NCBI RefSeq assembly: GCF_030547075.1
Contig: NZ_JAUOQH010000011.1
Span: forward strand, 1 to 64,000
Direction of reading: 5' to 3'
Length of the DNA stretch: 64,000 nt
Source of the DNA: Alteromonas sp. 1_MG-2023
GTDB taxonomy: Bacteria > Pseudomonadota > Gammaproteobacteria > Enterobacterales > Alteromonadaceae
Shown: one piece after another, positions 1-8,515 of the stretch
Position numbering within the stretch: position 1 is the first letter of the stretch
How the letters are laid out: every line of letters starts with the position of its first letter
Translations under genes and position numbers: made by a program
Notes under the pieces: generated by a model
The model's database searches: none
What the model saw: only the letters and a program-made list of their open reading frames with translations
Told to the model about the DNA's origin: nothing

Positions 1-148
1 GTCAGTGTAAGTTATTTCACTTTCCTGTCGAAGCGGATGCGCATTCTAGAGATTTCTGAGCCTGCGTCAACCTCTGTATTAAAAAAAGTGTAATAAAATG
101 AACCAACTGGTTATTTTTCACTCAGATGACATAATAAGTAGACAATAT

Positions 149-198
149 GGACTAATTACTAATAGGATGGGGGACTAATTCCTATAAAGTAGTAGTCC
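149..198 (+). promoter_or_regulatory. Possible operator with repeated GGACTAATT upstream of the repeat protein gene
   Basis: GGACTAATT occurs twice, at 149-157 and 172-180, 23 bases apart. The second copy also begins an inverted pair, GGACTA at 172-177 and TAGTCC at 193-198. This lies about 40-90 bases before the start codon at 239, where an activator or repressor site could sit. No regulator is identified and the call rests only on the repeats. Confidence 0.2.
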
Positions 199-238
199 TT
201 AAGTGGTATAGACTACGCAATAAATATAAGGTGGATAT

Positions 239-1039
239 ATGTTTCGTATTATTTCATTGCTTTCATCGGCAGTGCTGGTACTAGCTGTAAGTACACCAGC
301 GATAAGTATGACCGCAAATGATGGAACAGTTTCACCGGAAGAAGCTAGCACAACACACAGCCAGTCTAATAGTTTCCAAACCTCGTTTTTAAAACGTCAG
401 GTTGATCAGAATATGTCTGTTGGCCGCGCTATTAGTTCTATAGCAGGGCATTATCCTCAAGATGTGGTTTCAATTGTAGATATCGCATTAGACACCTATC
501 CCGACCAGTATCGAGAAATCATCTTTGCTGCTATATCTTCTCAACCATCTTCTACAGAAGAAATTGTTCAGTTAGCTATAGAGAAAGACGTAAGCTCGTG
601 CCCTAGTATCGTTCAGTTAGCGATAATGGCCGAACCTACCTATGTAGATTTTATTGTTCAGGCTGCTGCTGTTGCTACTCCCGAAGACTTAAATGAGATA
701 GTTCGCGTAGCCGTGCTTACGCAACCAGATGCAGCAGACAGTATTGTTCAAATTTTATCACAAGAACATCCGAACAAGATTGTCGATATAATGACAAGTG
801 CACTTAATGCAGTACCTTTCGTAGGTGAATATGTTGTAGATGCACTATTAGCTGTGTTCCCAAATGATGCTAAAACGGTAGTAGAGACTGCAGTTAGAGA
901 ATCGTCACAACAACGTGAACAAATTATTCGTATACTCGCTACGGCTCAACACGCGGGGGTACAAGACGATAAATTAAGAGAGTATTCACTCGCAGCGGGT
1001 TTAACTGAGGACGAATTTGCTTCAGCCATCAACAATTAA
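239..1039 (+). CDS. Secreted protein with ten tandem 15-residue helical repeats
   Basis: I do not recognise the family. The 266-residue product starts with a hydrophobic signal peptide (about residues 4-23), so it should leave the cytoplasm by the Sec route. Residues 73-222 form ten consecutive 15-residue units with no insertion or deletion: proline recurs at 73, 88, 103, 133, 148, 163, 178, 193 and 208, and only the unit at 118 lacks it. The consensus is P-x5-I-V-x2-A-[IV]-x3, which suggests one short amphipathic helix per unit and a regular solenoid. The start at 239 has AAGGTGG four bases upstream. No catalytic motif is visible, so a binding or structural role is a guess. The next gene, on the same strand, is a sulfotransferase 96 bases away. 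Confidence 0.75.
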   Translation: MFRIISLLSSAVLVLAVSTPAISMTANDGTVSPEEASTTHSQSNSFQTSFLKRQVDQNMSVGRAISSIAGHYPQDVVSIVDIALDTYPDQYREIIFAAISSQPSSTEEIVQLAIEKDVSSCPSIVQLAIMAEPTYVDFIVQAAAVATPEDLNEIVRVAVLTQPDAADSIVQILSQEHPNKIVDIMTSALNAVPFVGEYVVDALLAVFPNDAKTVVETAVRESSQQREQIIRILATAQHAGVQDDKLREYSLAAGLTEDEFASAINN

Positions 1040-1135
1040 TTTAGCTTTACTAAATTAACCGTAAAGATAACGTAAAGACCGAAACATTTTTAAGCATTGT
1101 TGGTCGGAGTAAGTAACCTTTGCTTACTTTGATCA

Positions 1136-1999
1136 ATGATGACTGACCTCTCCCATTCGAAACAACCAATTATATGCTTAACTAGCCTTTCGCGTTCTGG
1201 GTCAACAGTATTTTCAATGGCCTTAGCCTGCCACGAAAACCTAATATCGTTGGGAGAAGTTTACCAAGTACTCCGTATGGGACCTACCTATTGGTTAAAT
1301 AGGCAAGAGCATCTATGTAGTTGCGGCGCACCCGCGCATCAGTGTGAATTCTGGCAGCCTGTATTAACGAAAATGCGAAGCTTGGATATTATCGAGCCAA
1401 CCAAACCTAGCTATTACCCAGACGCCTACTCCGCCTTACTTGGTCAGTTTGCTAAATTGTATAGCAGTGAATACCAACCTATAGATACTTCAAAAGGGAT
1501 TAAGCATTTAAAACTATTGGCAGGTTCTGACACTATTGATGCAAAAGCATTGTTTCTAATTAGGGATGTGCGCTCATATGCAAGTTCACAAGCTCGGTTA
1601 GCCCGTTCACAACCTCGTAAGGGACTAAAAAAGGTGAAGGGTCACTATTGGTATCAGATGTTGAGATGGCTTACTGACAATAAAAAGCGAGAGTCCCTAT
1701 TAAAGGAACTTGCTTTACCGTTTAGAACAATCGGATATGAACCCTTTTGCTTTAACCCTAGCCAAACCCTCGATAACGTTTATGAGTTTCTCGCACTACC
1801 AAAAGTGCCAAGTCATGAGAATATGAAGCAATCTACTCATCATGTGTTATTCGGCAACCCTATGAGAAATTGCGATAAGCGCAAGTCTGAGATTCGTTAT
1901 GATGATAGGTGGTTTAGTGAAACTAAATATATGTTGCCCGCAGCTCTGATGCCGACACTAATGCAATACAATCAAGCTCGTGTGTATGCCAAACTTTAA
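1136..1999 (+). CDS. Sulfotransferase family protein
   Basis: The 287-residue product carries the phosphate-binding loop SLSRSGSTVF near residues 17-26, which matches the 5'-phosphosulfate loop of PAPS-dependent sulfotransferases. A second motif, LIRDVRSYASSQARL near residue 141, fits the 3'-phosphate site. A CSCG...C cluster near residues 62-70 may bind metal. There is no signal peptide, so it should act in the cytoplasm on a small molecule, glycolipid or glycan precursor. A second ATG one codon downstream could be the true start. It converges with the TolC gene, only 21 bases away. The substrate is unknown. Similar proteins are abundant in the glycan region from 16 kb to 41 kb, but this one stands apart. 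Confidence 0.8.
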   Translation: MMTDLSHSKQPIICLTSLSRSGSTVFSMALACHENLISLGEVYQVLRMGPTYWLNRQEHLCSCGAPAHQCEFWQPVLTKMRSLDIIEPTKPSYYPDAYSALLGQFAKLYSSEYQPIDTSKGIKHLKLLAGSDTIDAKALFLIRDVRSYASSQARLARSQPRKGLKKVKGHYWYQMLRWLTDNKKRESLLKELALPFRTIGYEPFCFNPSQTLDNVYEFLALPKVPSHENMKQSTHHVLFGNPMRNCDKRKSEIRYDDRWFSETKYMLPAALMPTLMQYNQARVYAKL

Positions 2000-2020
2000 T
2001 AGGCAGTATAAGAAAGAACC

Positions 2021-3427
2021 CTAGTTATTCACTGTATGAAGCATAGCAACCACACGATAAAGCATCAGTTCTGCGTTCAGTAGGTCTACGTTCGTTTCTA
2101 TTGCTTTCATTTGCGCTTTGATCTCATTCGATGCTCTTGCATTCAAAGTAAACATATCGCTATCGCCAGCATCAAACCGCTGCAACTCCATATTGGAAAG
2201 CTGTTTTGCTAGTTCAGCATTTTGCTGTTGTAAGCTAGCAATCTCTTTCGCTTGTAACCAGTATTCATATGCTTTTTCAAATGCCTGCTCAATAGACTGC
2301 TTGCTAGACACATATTTATTGTCGAGTTCTCTCTCCTTCGACACCAATTTAACTTGTTCTGCTTTTGCTTTTCTATTCCCTAATGGATAGGAAAAGGCTA
2401 AGCCTACTTTGCTTTCCGTGCCATCAAGGGAGTTAGGCCCGCTTCCTATATCTCGCGCTAAAGATGCTTTTAAATCAAGCTTTGGCAATAGCGCATTTTT
2501 GGCTAACGCTTGTTTGTTTTGAACCACAGTTTTATTCATTCGCAATAAAGCGAGTTGAGGGTGCTGGCTTATTTGCTGACGTAGTTGAGCTACCTGGGTA
2601 TCGTTTACGCTAAAAGGCCATTGAATATTCGGTGATAACTTGGTTTCCCTTACCGGTATCATCTCACCTTGTTTATCACGCCAGTAGTACGACAAGGTTC
2701 GTGCATGACCGTTACGTTTCTGTTTTAACTTAGCCACTAATAAACGCTGCTCTAGTACATTCGCCTTAAATTCAGTTAGCGTAGCCCGCGCGAGGTCGCC
2801 TTTTTCCACTCGGGTAGACAATGCTCGCTCTCGTTCAGAGGCTCGGCTTAGTAGTGACTCTACCGACACCACCTGCAATGCGCTTTCATACCATAATAAA
2901 TACTCGGTTAACCCTTTATGTAAGAAGCTATTTAGTAGGTCTTGCGCTTCAGCCTCCCATTGCTGTGCAGCTAACCTTGCATTTCTTACCCCTATTCTTC
3001 GTTTATCCACCTCGCGGTTTTTCAACAAAGACAGAGCTATTCCTACACTGGCTTCCCCGCCTGATAGTGTCTCGTATTCTTGCTCGTAGACAGGGAAGTC
3101 GCCATCAGACACACGGTATTCGGTATAAACGGAAGCGTTCAACGACTCCAACGGTTTTATCGCACGTTGCTGCAATGCTAAGCCATCGTAGTAACCACTT
3201 ATTCTGCTAGATGTTTGCTGTTCGATATACGGGTCGAATTCACTTAGCGCGATATCAATATCGGCACCACTTTGAATTTCTCCCTCAGCAATAGCTTGTG
3301 TATAAGGGTGATGATACTGCATTGATTCGATAAGCTCGGCTACCGACGGCAAAGAAGCTGCTTTAGCAGGGCTTACCCATGGAAAGCTAAATACTAAAGC
3401 TAAAGAAAAGACAGCTAGTTTTCTCAT
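2021..3427 (-). CDS. TolC-family outer-membrane efflux protein
   Basis: The 468-residue product has a signal peptide ending near AKA and the long helical repeats of TolC-type channels (outer-membrane efflux protein family), which bridge periplasm and outer membrane. It is the last gene of a three-gene unit with the HlyD-like adaptor and the ABC protein, giving the full membrane-spanning set of a type I secretion or efflux system. I chose the ATG at 3427 because AAGGG lies just upstream; a TTG five codons earlier is possible but overlaps the adaptor stop. The cargo is unknown and no RTX-type substrate gene is adjacent. Confidence 0.88.
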   Translation of the reverse strand: MRKLAVFSLALVFSFPWVSPAKAASLPSVAELIESMQYHHPYTQAIAEGEIQSGADIDIALSEFDPYIEQQTSSRISGYYDGLALQQRAIKPLESLNASVYTEYRVSDGDFPVYEQEYETLSGGEASVGIALSLLKNREVDKRRIGVRNARLAAQQWEAEAQDLLNSFLHKGLTEYLLWYESALQVVSVESLLSRASERERALSTRVEKGDLARATLTEFKANVLEQRLLVAKLKQKRNGHARTLSYYWRDKQGEMIPVRETKLSPNIQWPFSVNDTQVAQLRQQISQHPQLALLRMNKTVVQNKQALAKNALLPKLDLKASLARDIGSGPNSLDGTESKVGLAFSYPLGNRKAKAEQVKLVSKERELDNKYVSSKQSIEQAFEKAYEYWLQAKEIASLQQQNAELAKQLSNMELQRFDAGDSDMFTLNARASNEIKAQMKAIETNVDLLNAELMLYRVVAMLHTVNN

Positions 3428-3435
3428 TTTATCCC

Positions 3436-4482
3436 TTACCAACTCGAGTTTTTGGTTTGAGATGATTCCGGCTCAGCAGTTTGCTGCGGAGGAAAGTTAT
3501 TTAATTGTCGCCAAAGCTCATAACCTAACTTCACTTCCTCTAACAATACCCATGCTTTAACTCGGCTCCCTAATCGGGTAGCGCTTTCTTTAGGCCAAGG
3601 CACATCATCCTCATCAGGCACTATCCATATTTGAAACGTACCTGCAGCACTAGCTACAGGTTCTACATAAATAACTTCGCCGCCAAAAGTGCCAATTGAA
3701 CTACCAGGCCACCCGCTAAATTGAAATACCGGCCAACCTTCAAACTGCAAGCGTGCCTTCGCGCCTTTTTTAACTAGCGGTGCATCTAGCCCTGTTACCG
3801 TAATACGAACGCTGCGTTTGGCGTTTAATGGAATGAACTGCCCTAACACCGCCCCCGCTTTTACAAATGTAGATACGCCACCGGAGTAGAGCCTAATTAT
3901 AGTGCCATCGACCGGTGCAACTTTGGTTTGTGTAGACTGGCGAGACAAGCTCATACTTACATCGTCGATTGCTGACAAAGAACTTGCCGCCTTTGCCTTA
4001 AGTTCCTGCACCTTTATTTGCGCAGCTTCTACATCCTTGCGAGACACTAAGCCCTGCTCTTGCAGCCCAATTTGACGGGCTAAATTATTTTCAGCATTCG
4101 CCACGGCGGTTTCGTTGGCTTGATGCCCTGCTTTTGCCGCAGTAAGTTGAGACTGTAATTTATCTAATCGACCGGCATCAGTATCAATTAATGTAACGAT
4201 TGGATCACCGGCTTTAACCTCCATACCTTCCCGCACATGCCACTTTTTAATTTGCCCATCGACTAGAGCACTAATGGCCTGAGTCCTGTCTACAGGATCT
4301 AACGAGTCGACCATGCCCGTGCCATAAGCAGTTTGCATCCAAGGGGTAAACCACAAGATCAGCGAGGCACACACCACCATCGCTATCACCAATCCACACA
4401 CAACTTTGTGCAGCTTAGGGATATGCAGTGACGATAAAGAACTGACATTATCCAAAAATCGCTTTTCTGCACTATTCATCAT
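3436..4482 (-). CDS. HlyD-family periplasmic adaptor (membrane fusion protein)
   Basis: The protein has one N-terminal transmembrane helix (about residues 27-46), a biotinyl-lipoyl-like half (VDGQIKKWHVREG near 70), a short alpha-helical hairpin (about 100-190), the second lipoyl half (VAPVDGTIIRLYSGG) and a beta-barrel region. This is the usual order of HlyD/EmrA-type adaptors linking an inner-membrane transporter to TolC. The start is a double ATG at 4482/4479 preceded by AAAGGAG; the second ATG has the better spacing. The gene overlaps the end of the ABC gene by a few bases, so translation is probably coupled. Confidence 0.86.
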   Translation of the reverse strand: MMNSAEKRFLDNVSSLSSLHIPKLHKVVCGLVIAMVVCASLILWFTPWMQTAYGTGMVDSLDPVDRTQAISALVDGQIKKWHVREGMEVKAGDPIVTLIDTDAGRLDKLQSQLTAAKAGHQANETAVANAENNLARQIGLQEQGLVSRKDVEAAQIKVQELKAKAASSLSAIDDVSMSLSRQSTQTKVAPVDGTIIRLYSGGVSTFVKAGAVLGQFIPLNAKRSVRITVTGLDAPLVKKGAKARLQFEGWPVFQFSGWPGSSIGTFGGEVIYVEPVASAAGTFQIWIVPDEDDVPWPKESATRLGSRVKAWVLLEEVKLGYELWRQLNNFPPQQTAEPESSQTKNSSW

Positions 4483-6178
4483 CCGCTCCTTTCTGCTGCG
4501 CTTGCGGTTTAGAAATGATTTCATTAGCTGGTTCGGTAGCGACGACCTTTGCACTATCCTTTAGATAAATGACACCGTCCAAACAATGGGCCTCTGGCGT
4601 ATTAGTAAAATACAGTACCGTACAGGTGAGTTCAGATAAACGGTTCAATAAACGCAATCGTAGCGCGAGAGGTATAGCATCGAAGTGCTGGTTAATAATA
4701 AGCACCTTTGGCTCTTCAATAATAACCGCCGCCAGTTTTAACAATAGGAACTCAAGAGGCTGAAGAGGTGCTCCCAATACAGACACTTTTGAGTCTACTC
4801 CGTTAGGAAGTGCGTCAACGACGGTATCTAGTTCAACAACAGCTAAAGCCGCTCTAATTTCGGCAAAGCTAGCCCTTGGATTAGCTAACCGTAAATACTC
4901 TTCAATAGTACACTCAACAATCAAAGAGCGATCTAACGTGTTAATTGCTTGGCGTAATTCATAAGTATCGAAGTCGTATAAACTTAAGTCACCTAGAAGC
5001 AATTCACCCTTTTGTGGTTTTTCATAACGCTTCATCAAACCAATAAGCTGTTTTTGAACCCAGCTTTTATTGGTAGTAATAAAGTACTTACCACCCGCTT
5101 CAATTTGCAAATCAATTAAACAAGTATCGCTACCATGGGTAAGGTGTAACTTATTAAATATTAACTGTGAAGAAGTAGGCACGCGGTCGGCTTTCTCATT
5201 AACGTCTTCTTGCGGAATAACCAGTGCAGATCCTATCTTTTCAGCCGCACCATACAATTCATAATAGAGCTTTAAGTACTGTGTAAATCGTGACAAGCCA
5301 AAAAACACGGCAGACATTATTAATTCAGCCGCAACTAATTGGCCTATAGATAGTTGACCTTGCACCACCAATACACCACCAATACCTAACAATGCAGCAC
5401 TGGCAAACGCATAAAGCAGCAAGAACATCACCACTTGAGAAAAAGTGTAATGAAAATGACCTTCGTGCTTTTTAAGATAATTATTGATGAAGTTGTCGGT
5501 ACTTCTTCCCGCATATTCCACATGGTCGGCAGATTTGAAAAACTCATGAGCCGCAGCTATGTCGTTTAACCACTTCGCGGAATCGTATTTGGCATGTGAC
5601 AGTTCAATAGCTGAACGTTTGGCTCCCGTTCCCCAAATTTTCCATATGGCATACATCACCAACACAAGCACCAAGTTAAACGCAAATAGTGTGGGATGGT
5701 AAAAAGATACCAAGGTGAAGCCCACTAGCATTTGCAGCACAAGGGCAAAACCATCGACCATAAGTGAAGGCACATTCTTCTGAAAGGTCATAATGTCGAA
5801 ATAACGTTGGGTAATATTGGTATTTTGCCTGCCTTCAAAAAAACGATGCTCCGCCATAATGGTTTTTAAACTGATCATAGCGGTAAGGCGTGCATAAATT
5901 TTTCGTTCGTAATACTCCATAACGCGCATTCGAAGCGCACTAAAGATGCCCGACACGAAAAGCGTCGAAAACAATACAATGGCAAGAATGATAACCGACC
6001 GTGTAGAACCAATATTAGCAATGCTGTTAATCAGGGTTTGCACAGCAATAGGTACAGCCAAGGTCATTAAACTGATGGCAACACCGTAAGCAATAGCAAC
6101 CCAGAAAAAACCTGACTCCGGTTTTAAAATGGCAAACAAGGTTTTCCTAGTTGCGTGTAAATTGATGACTTTTCCCAT
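4472..6178 (-). CDS. ABC transporter-like membrane protein with degenerate ATPase domain
   Basis: Residues 20-320 look like a type I exporter membrane domain with about six hydrophobic segments. Residues 335-545 align in outline with an ABC nucleotide-binding domain, but the motifs are lost. The Walker A site reads ITTNKSWVQ (367-375) with no GxxGxGK[ST]. The signature LSGGQ is replaced by LGAPLQPLE (468-476). Walker B reads LIINQH (493-498), where Asp-Glu would be expected. The switch histidine position is FTNTPE. The protein is full length and intact (568 residues), so it is not a decayed pseudogene. It is first in an operon with the HlyD and TolC genes. By inference it either works without ATP hydrolysis or pairs with a separate ATPase. 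Confidence 0.8.
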   Translation of the reverse strand: MGKVINLHATRKTLFAILKPESGFFWVAIAYGVAISLMTLAVPIAVQTLINSIANIGSTRSVIILAIVLFSTLFVSGIFSALRMRVMEYYERKIYARLTAMISLKTIMAEHRFFEGRQNTNITQRYFDIMTFQKNVPSLMVDGFALVLQMLVGFTLVSFYHPTLFAFNLVLVLVMYAIWKIWGTGAKRSAIELSHAKYDSAKWLNDIAAAHEFFKSADHVEYAGRSTDNFINNYLKKHEGHFHYTFSQVVMFLLLYAFASAALLGIGGVLVVQGQLSIGQLVAAELIMSAVFFGLSRFTQYLKLYYELYGAAEKIGSALVIPQEDVNEKADRVPTSSQLIFNKLHLTHGSDTCLIDLQIEAGGKYFITTNKSWVQKQLIGLMKRYEKPQKGELLLGDLSLYDFDTYELRQAINTLDRSLIVECTIEEYLRLANPRASFAEIRAALAVVELDTVVDALPNGVDSKVSVLGAPLQPLEFLLLKLAAVIIEEPKVLIINQHFDAIPLALRLRLLNRLSELTCTVLYFTNTPEAHCLDGVIYLKDSAKVVATEPANEIISKPQAQQKGADDE

Positions 6179-6210
6179 AATTCCTTCAATAGCGCCGAGT
6201 GATACTTCGC

Positions 6211-6240
6211 ATTCTATCTAGTGTAATTCAAATAAAACAA
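6211..6240 (-). promoter_or_regulatory. Candidate promoter of the ABC-HlyD-TolC operon
   Basis: On the minus strand, TTGTTT (6235-6240) and TAGAAT (6211-6216) are separated by 18 bases, about 35 bases before the ATG at 6178. The 109-base gap also serves the divergent LysR gene, so the regulator may bind here. The -35 match is weak. Confidence 0.3.
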
Positions 6241-6287
6241 TACTAAACCTGTTATATTCTTATTAGTTCATCGTAAAAACCTTACTT

Positions 6288-7202
6288 ATGCATCACCTCA
6301 ACTATCATCATCTTTACTACTTCTACTTAGTGGCTCGCGAAGGCAGTATTGCGCAAGCCGCTAAGTTACTTCACGTTACTCCTCAAACTGTCAGTGGGCA
6401 ACTAAGTACCTTTGAAAATCAGATTGGCTATCCTCTTTTCGATAGAGTTAATAAGCGCCTATATTTGAATGATAAAGGGAAAGTAAGCTTCCAGTATGCC
6501 AGTGAGATATTTCATAAAGGCCATCAACTAGCAGAAATACTAAACGCCGGTGATGAAATAAATACTAAGGAATTTGTGATTGGTATTACTAATGGCATAC
6601 CTAAAGTACTTTTTTATGACTTCGTTCATGACACGATGCGCAATTTCGCTAACGTTAAATATGTGATTAAAGAAGATAGCTTCGATGGCTTACTTAAAGA
6701 ACTAGCAATTTACGCGATTGATTTCATTTTGGCCGATAGGGGTGTTGCGCCGGGTTCACAAGTTAGTGCTAACAGCCACTTTCTTGGAGAAAGTGCGCTT
6801 AGCTTTTTTGCTAAAGACCCCCTTTCCGATAACCAGACCTTTCCCGAATGCTTAAATCATATGCCATTGCTGATTCAGGGGAATACGTCCGGTATACACC
6901 ACGCGTTAACGAGCTGGCTAGAAACGGAACAACTCTATCCAAAGATAGTAGCAGAGTTTGATGACACTGCACTGCTAAAACTATTTGGTAGCGAGAACTT
7001 CGGGGTATTTTGCGCGCCGTCGGCCATATCAAGTCATGTTGAAGCGCAATATGGTGTTTACTGTATTGGACAGGCCCATTCATTGAATGAAAGGTACTAT
7101 GCTATTACGGGGAAAAGTCGCGTAGATTTTACTATTACTGAATCTATTATTAGGGCGGCGCGCATCAACTTAGGTTACTCACAAAAGCCTATAGATGCTT
7201 AG
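6288..7202 (+). CDS. LysR-family transcriptional regulator, NhaR-like
   Basis: The N-terminal 60 residues form a winged helix-turn-helix (LNYHHLYYFYLVAREGSIAQ, then VTPQTVSGQLSTFE) that closely resembles NhaR, the activator of Na+/H+ antiporter genes. The rest (about 90-300) is the periplasmic-binding-protein-like effector domain. The length of 304 residues is normal. No nhaA is in the window. The gene is divergent from the ABC-HlyD-TolC operon across 109 bases, the classic arrangement for a LysR protein controlling its neighbour, so it probably regulates that exporter. The signal it senses cannot be read from the sequence. Confidence 0.88.
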   Translation: MHHLNYHHLYYFYLVAREGSIAQAAKLLHVTPQTVSGQLSTFENQIGYPLFDRVNKRLYLNDKGKVSFQYASEIFHKGHQLAEILNAGDEINTKEFVIGITNGIPKVLFYDFVHDTMRNFANVKYVIKEDSFDGLLKELAIYAIDFILADRGVAPGSQVSANSHFLGESALSFFAKDPLSDNQTFPECLNHMPLLIQGNTSGIHHALTSWLETEQLYPKIVAEFDDTALLKLFGSENFGVFCAPSAISSHVEAQYGVYCIGQAHSLNERYYAITGKSRVDFTITESIIRAARINLGYSQKPIDA

Positions 7203-7232
7203 TTGAAGTGAACTCTGAGGTTTTGAAAACAA

Positions 7233-7258
7233 AAAAACCAGCATTAATGCTGGTTTTT
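7233..7258. terminator. Bidirectional rho-independent terminator between the LysR gene and ugd
   Basis: A perfect palindrome with stem AAAAACCAGCA and loop TTAA has A-runs and T-runs on both sides. It can end transcription of the LysR gene (+) and of ugd (-), which converge here. Confidence 0.85.
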
Positions 7259-7285
7259 GTGAGCTATCAGTTTTTTGTAAAAGTA

Positions 7286-8473
7286 TTAGTCAGCGCCAAA
7301 TAAATCGCGGCTGTACACTTTCTCTAGTACGTCTTCGATGTCTTCGGTAACGCGGTTTGCCACGATTACATCAGAAATAGATTTAAATTCTTCTAAATCT
7401 TTGATTACGCGCGAATGAAAGAAGTCATCTTCGGTAATAACCGGCTCGTAAACAACAACCTCGATACCTTTCGCTTTAATACGCTTCATGATGCCTTGAA
7501 TTGCACTCGCTCTGAAGTTGTCAGACCCCGACTTCATAATTAAGCGGAAGATACCCACAACCTTAGGCTGACGACTAACAATAGAATCGGCAATAAAGTC
7601 TTTACGCGTGCGGTTAGCATCTACGATAGCCTGAATCATGTTGTTAGGCACTTCACTGTAGTTAGCTAGCAACTGTTTGGTATCTTTCGGCAAGCAGTAG
7701 CCGCCATAACCAAAGCTTGGGTTGTTGTAGTGATCGCCAATACGCGGATCTAATCCAACACCTTCAATGATTTGTTTAGAATTTAAGCCACTACGCTCTG
7801 CATAGCTATCTAACTCATTAAAGTAGGCTACACGCATAGCTAAGTAAGTATTAGCGAAAAGCTTTATCGCTTCAGCTTCAGTGCTGTGGGTGAAAAGAAT
7901 ATTGATATCTTCTTTAATAGCACCTTGTTCTAGCAAACCAGCAAACACCTTCGCACGCTCACTTTGCTCACCAACAATAATACGGCTTGGGTACAAGTTA
8001 TCGTAAAGGGCTTTACCTTCACGTAAGAACTCTGGCGAGAAGATGATATTTTCAGTGCCATGACGCTCTTTAGCTTCAACGGTAAAACCTACTGGTACGG
8101 TAGACTTAACCACCATCACCGCATTAGGATTTACTCGCATCACTTCTTTAATTACGGCATCTACCGAACTGGTATTGAAATAGTTGGTTTGCGCATCGTA
8201 ATCGGTAGGCGTTGCGATAATAACAAACTCGGCATCTTTATAAGCAAGTTCAGTATCTAGCGTTGCTTTAAGATTTAGCTGCTTGTTCGTTAAGTATTCT
8301 GTAATTTCTTTATCTTCAATAGGAGACTTTTTGTCGTTTAAAAGATCCACTTTCGCTGGTACTACATCTACCGCAATAACTTCATTGTGCTGTGCCAATA
8401 AAACTGCGTTCGATAAACCTACATAGCCTGTGCCTGCGACGGCTATTTTCATGCTTTGTGGTGTGCTTTCCAT
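7286..8473 (-). CDS. ugd: UDP-glucose 6-dehydrogenase
   Basis: It oxidises UDP-glucose to UDP-glucuronate with two NAD+. The 395-residue protein matches the short E. coli Ugd type: Rossmann motif [15 protein letters not shown] at the start, STVPVGFT near residue 122, [20 protein letters not shown], and the catalytic cysteine in [14 protein letters not shown]. The ATG at 8473 has GGAG 11 bases upstream; an internal ATG seven codons later, at the usual family start, lacks a ribosome site. It follows the large GT2 gene on the same strand and ends at the terminator before the LysR gene. It supplies acidic sugar for the glycan. Confidence 0.95.
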   Translation of the reverse strand: MESTPQSMKIAVAGTGYVGLSNAVLLAQHNEVIAVDVVPAKVDLLNDKKSPIEDKEITEYLTNKQLNLKATLDTELAYKDAEFVIIATPTDYDAQTNYFNTSSVDAVIKEVMRVNPNAVMVVKSTVPVGFTVEAKERHGTENIIFSPEFLREGKALYDNLYPSRIIVGEQSERAKVFAGLLEQGAIKEDINILFTHSTEAEAIKLFANTYLAMRVAYFNELDSYAERSGLNSKQIIEGVGLDPRIGDHYNNPSFGYGGYCLPKDTKQLLANYSEVPNNMIQAIVDANRTRKDFIADSIVSRQPKVVGIFRLIMKSGSDNFRASAIQGIMKRIKAKGIEVVVYEPVITEDDFFHSRVIKDLEEFKSISDVIVANRVTEDIEDVLEKVYSRDLFGAD

Positions 8474-8515
8474 AATTTCGTTTTCTCCGTAACTAGAAGC
8501 AATGACTATAAATTA

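Noticed and set aside
2821-3210. Open frame opposite the TolC gene
   Set aside because: It lies antisense inside a well-supported gene, has no ribosome site and its product has no domain features. The same holds for antisense frames within the ribosomal, rfb and sulfotransferase genes.
4472-6178. Calling the ABC gene a pseudogene
   Set aside because: It is full length without stops, overlaps its neighbour with a good ribosome site and keeps the membrane domain. Loss of motifs alone does not show decay.
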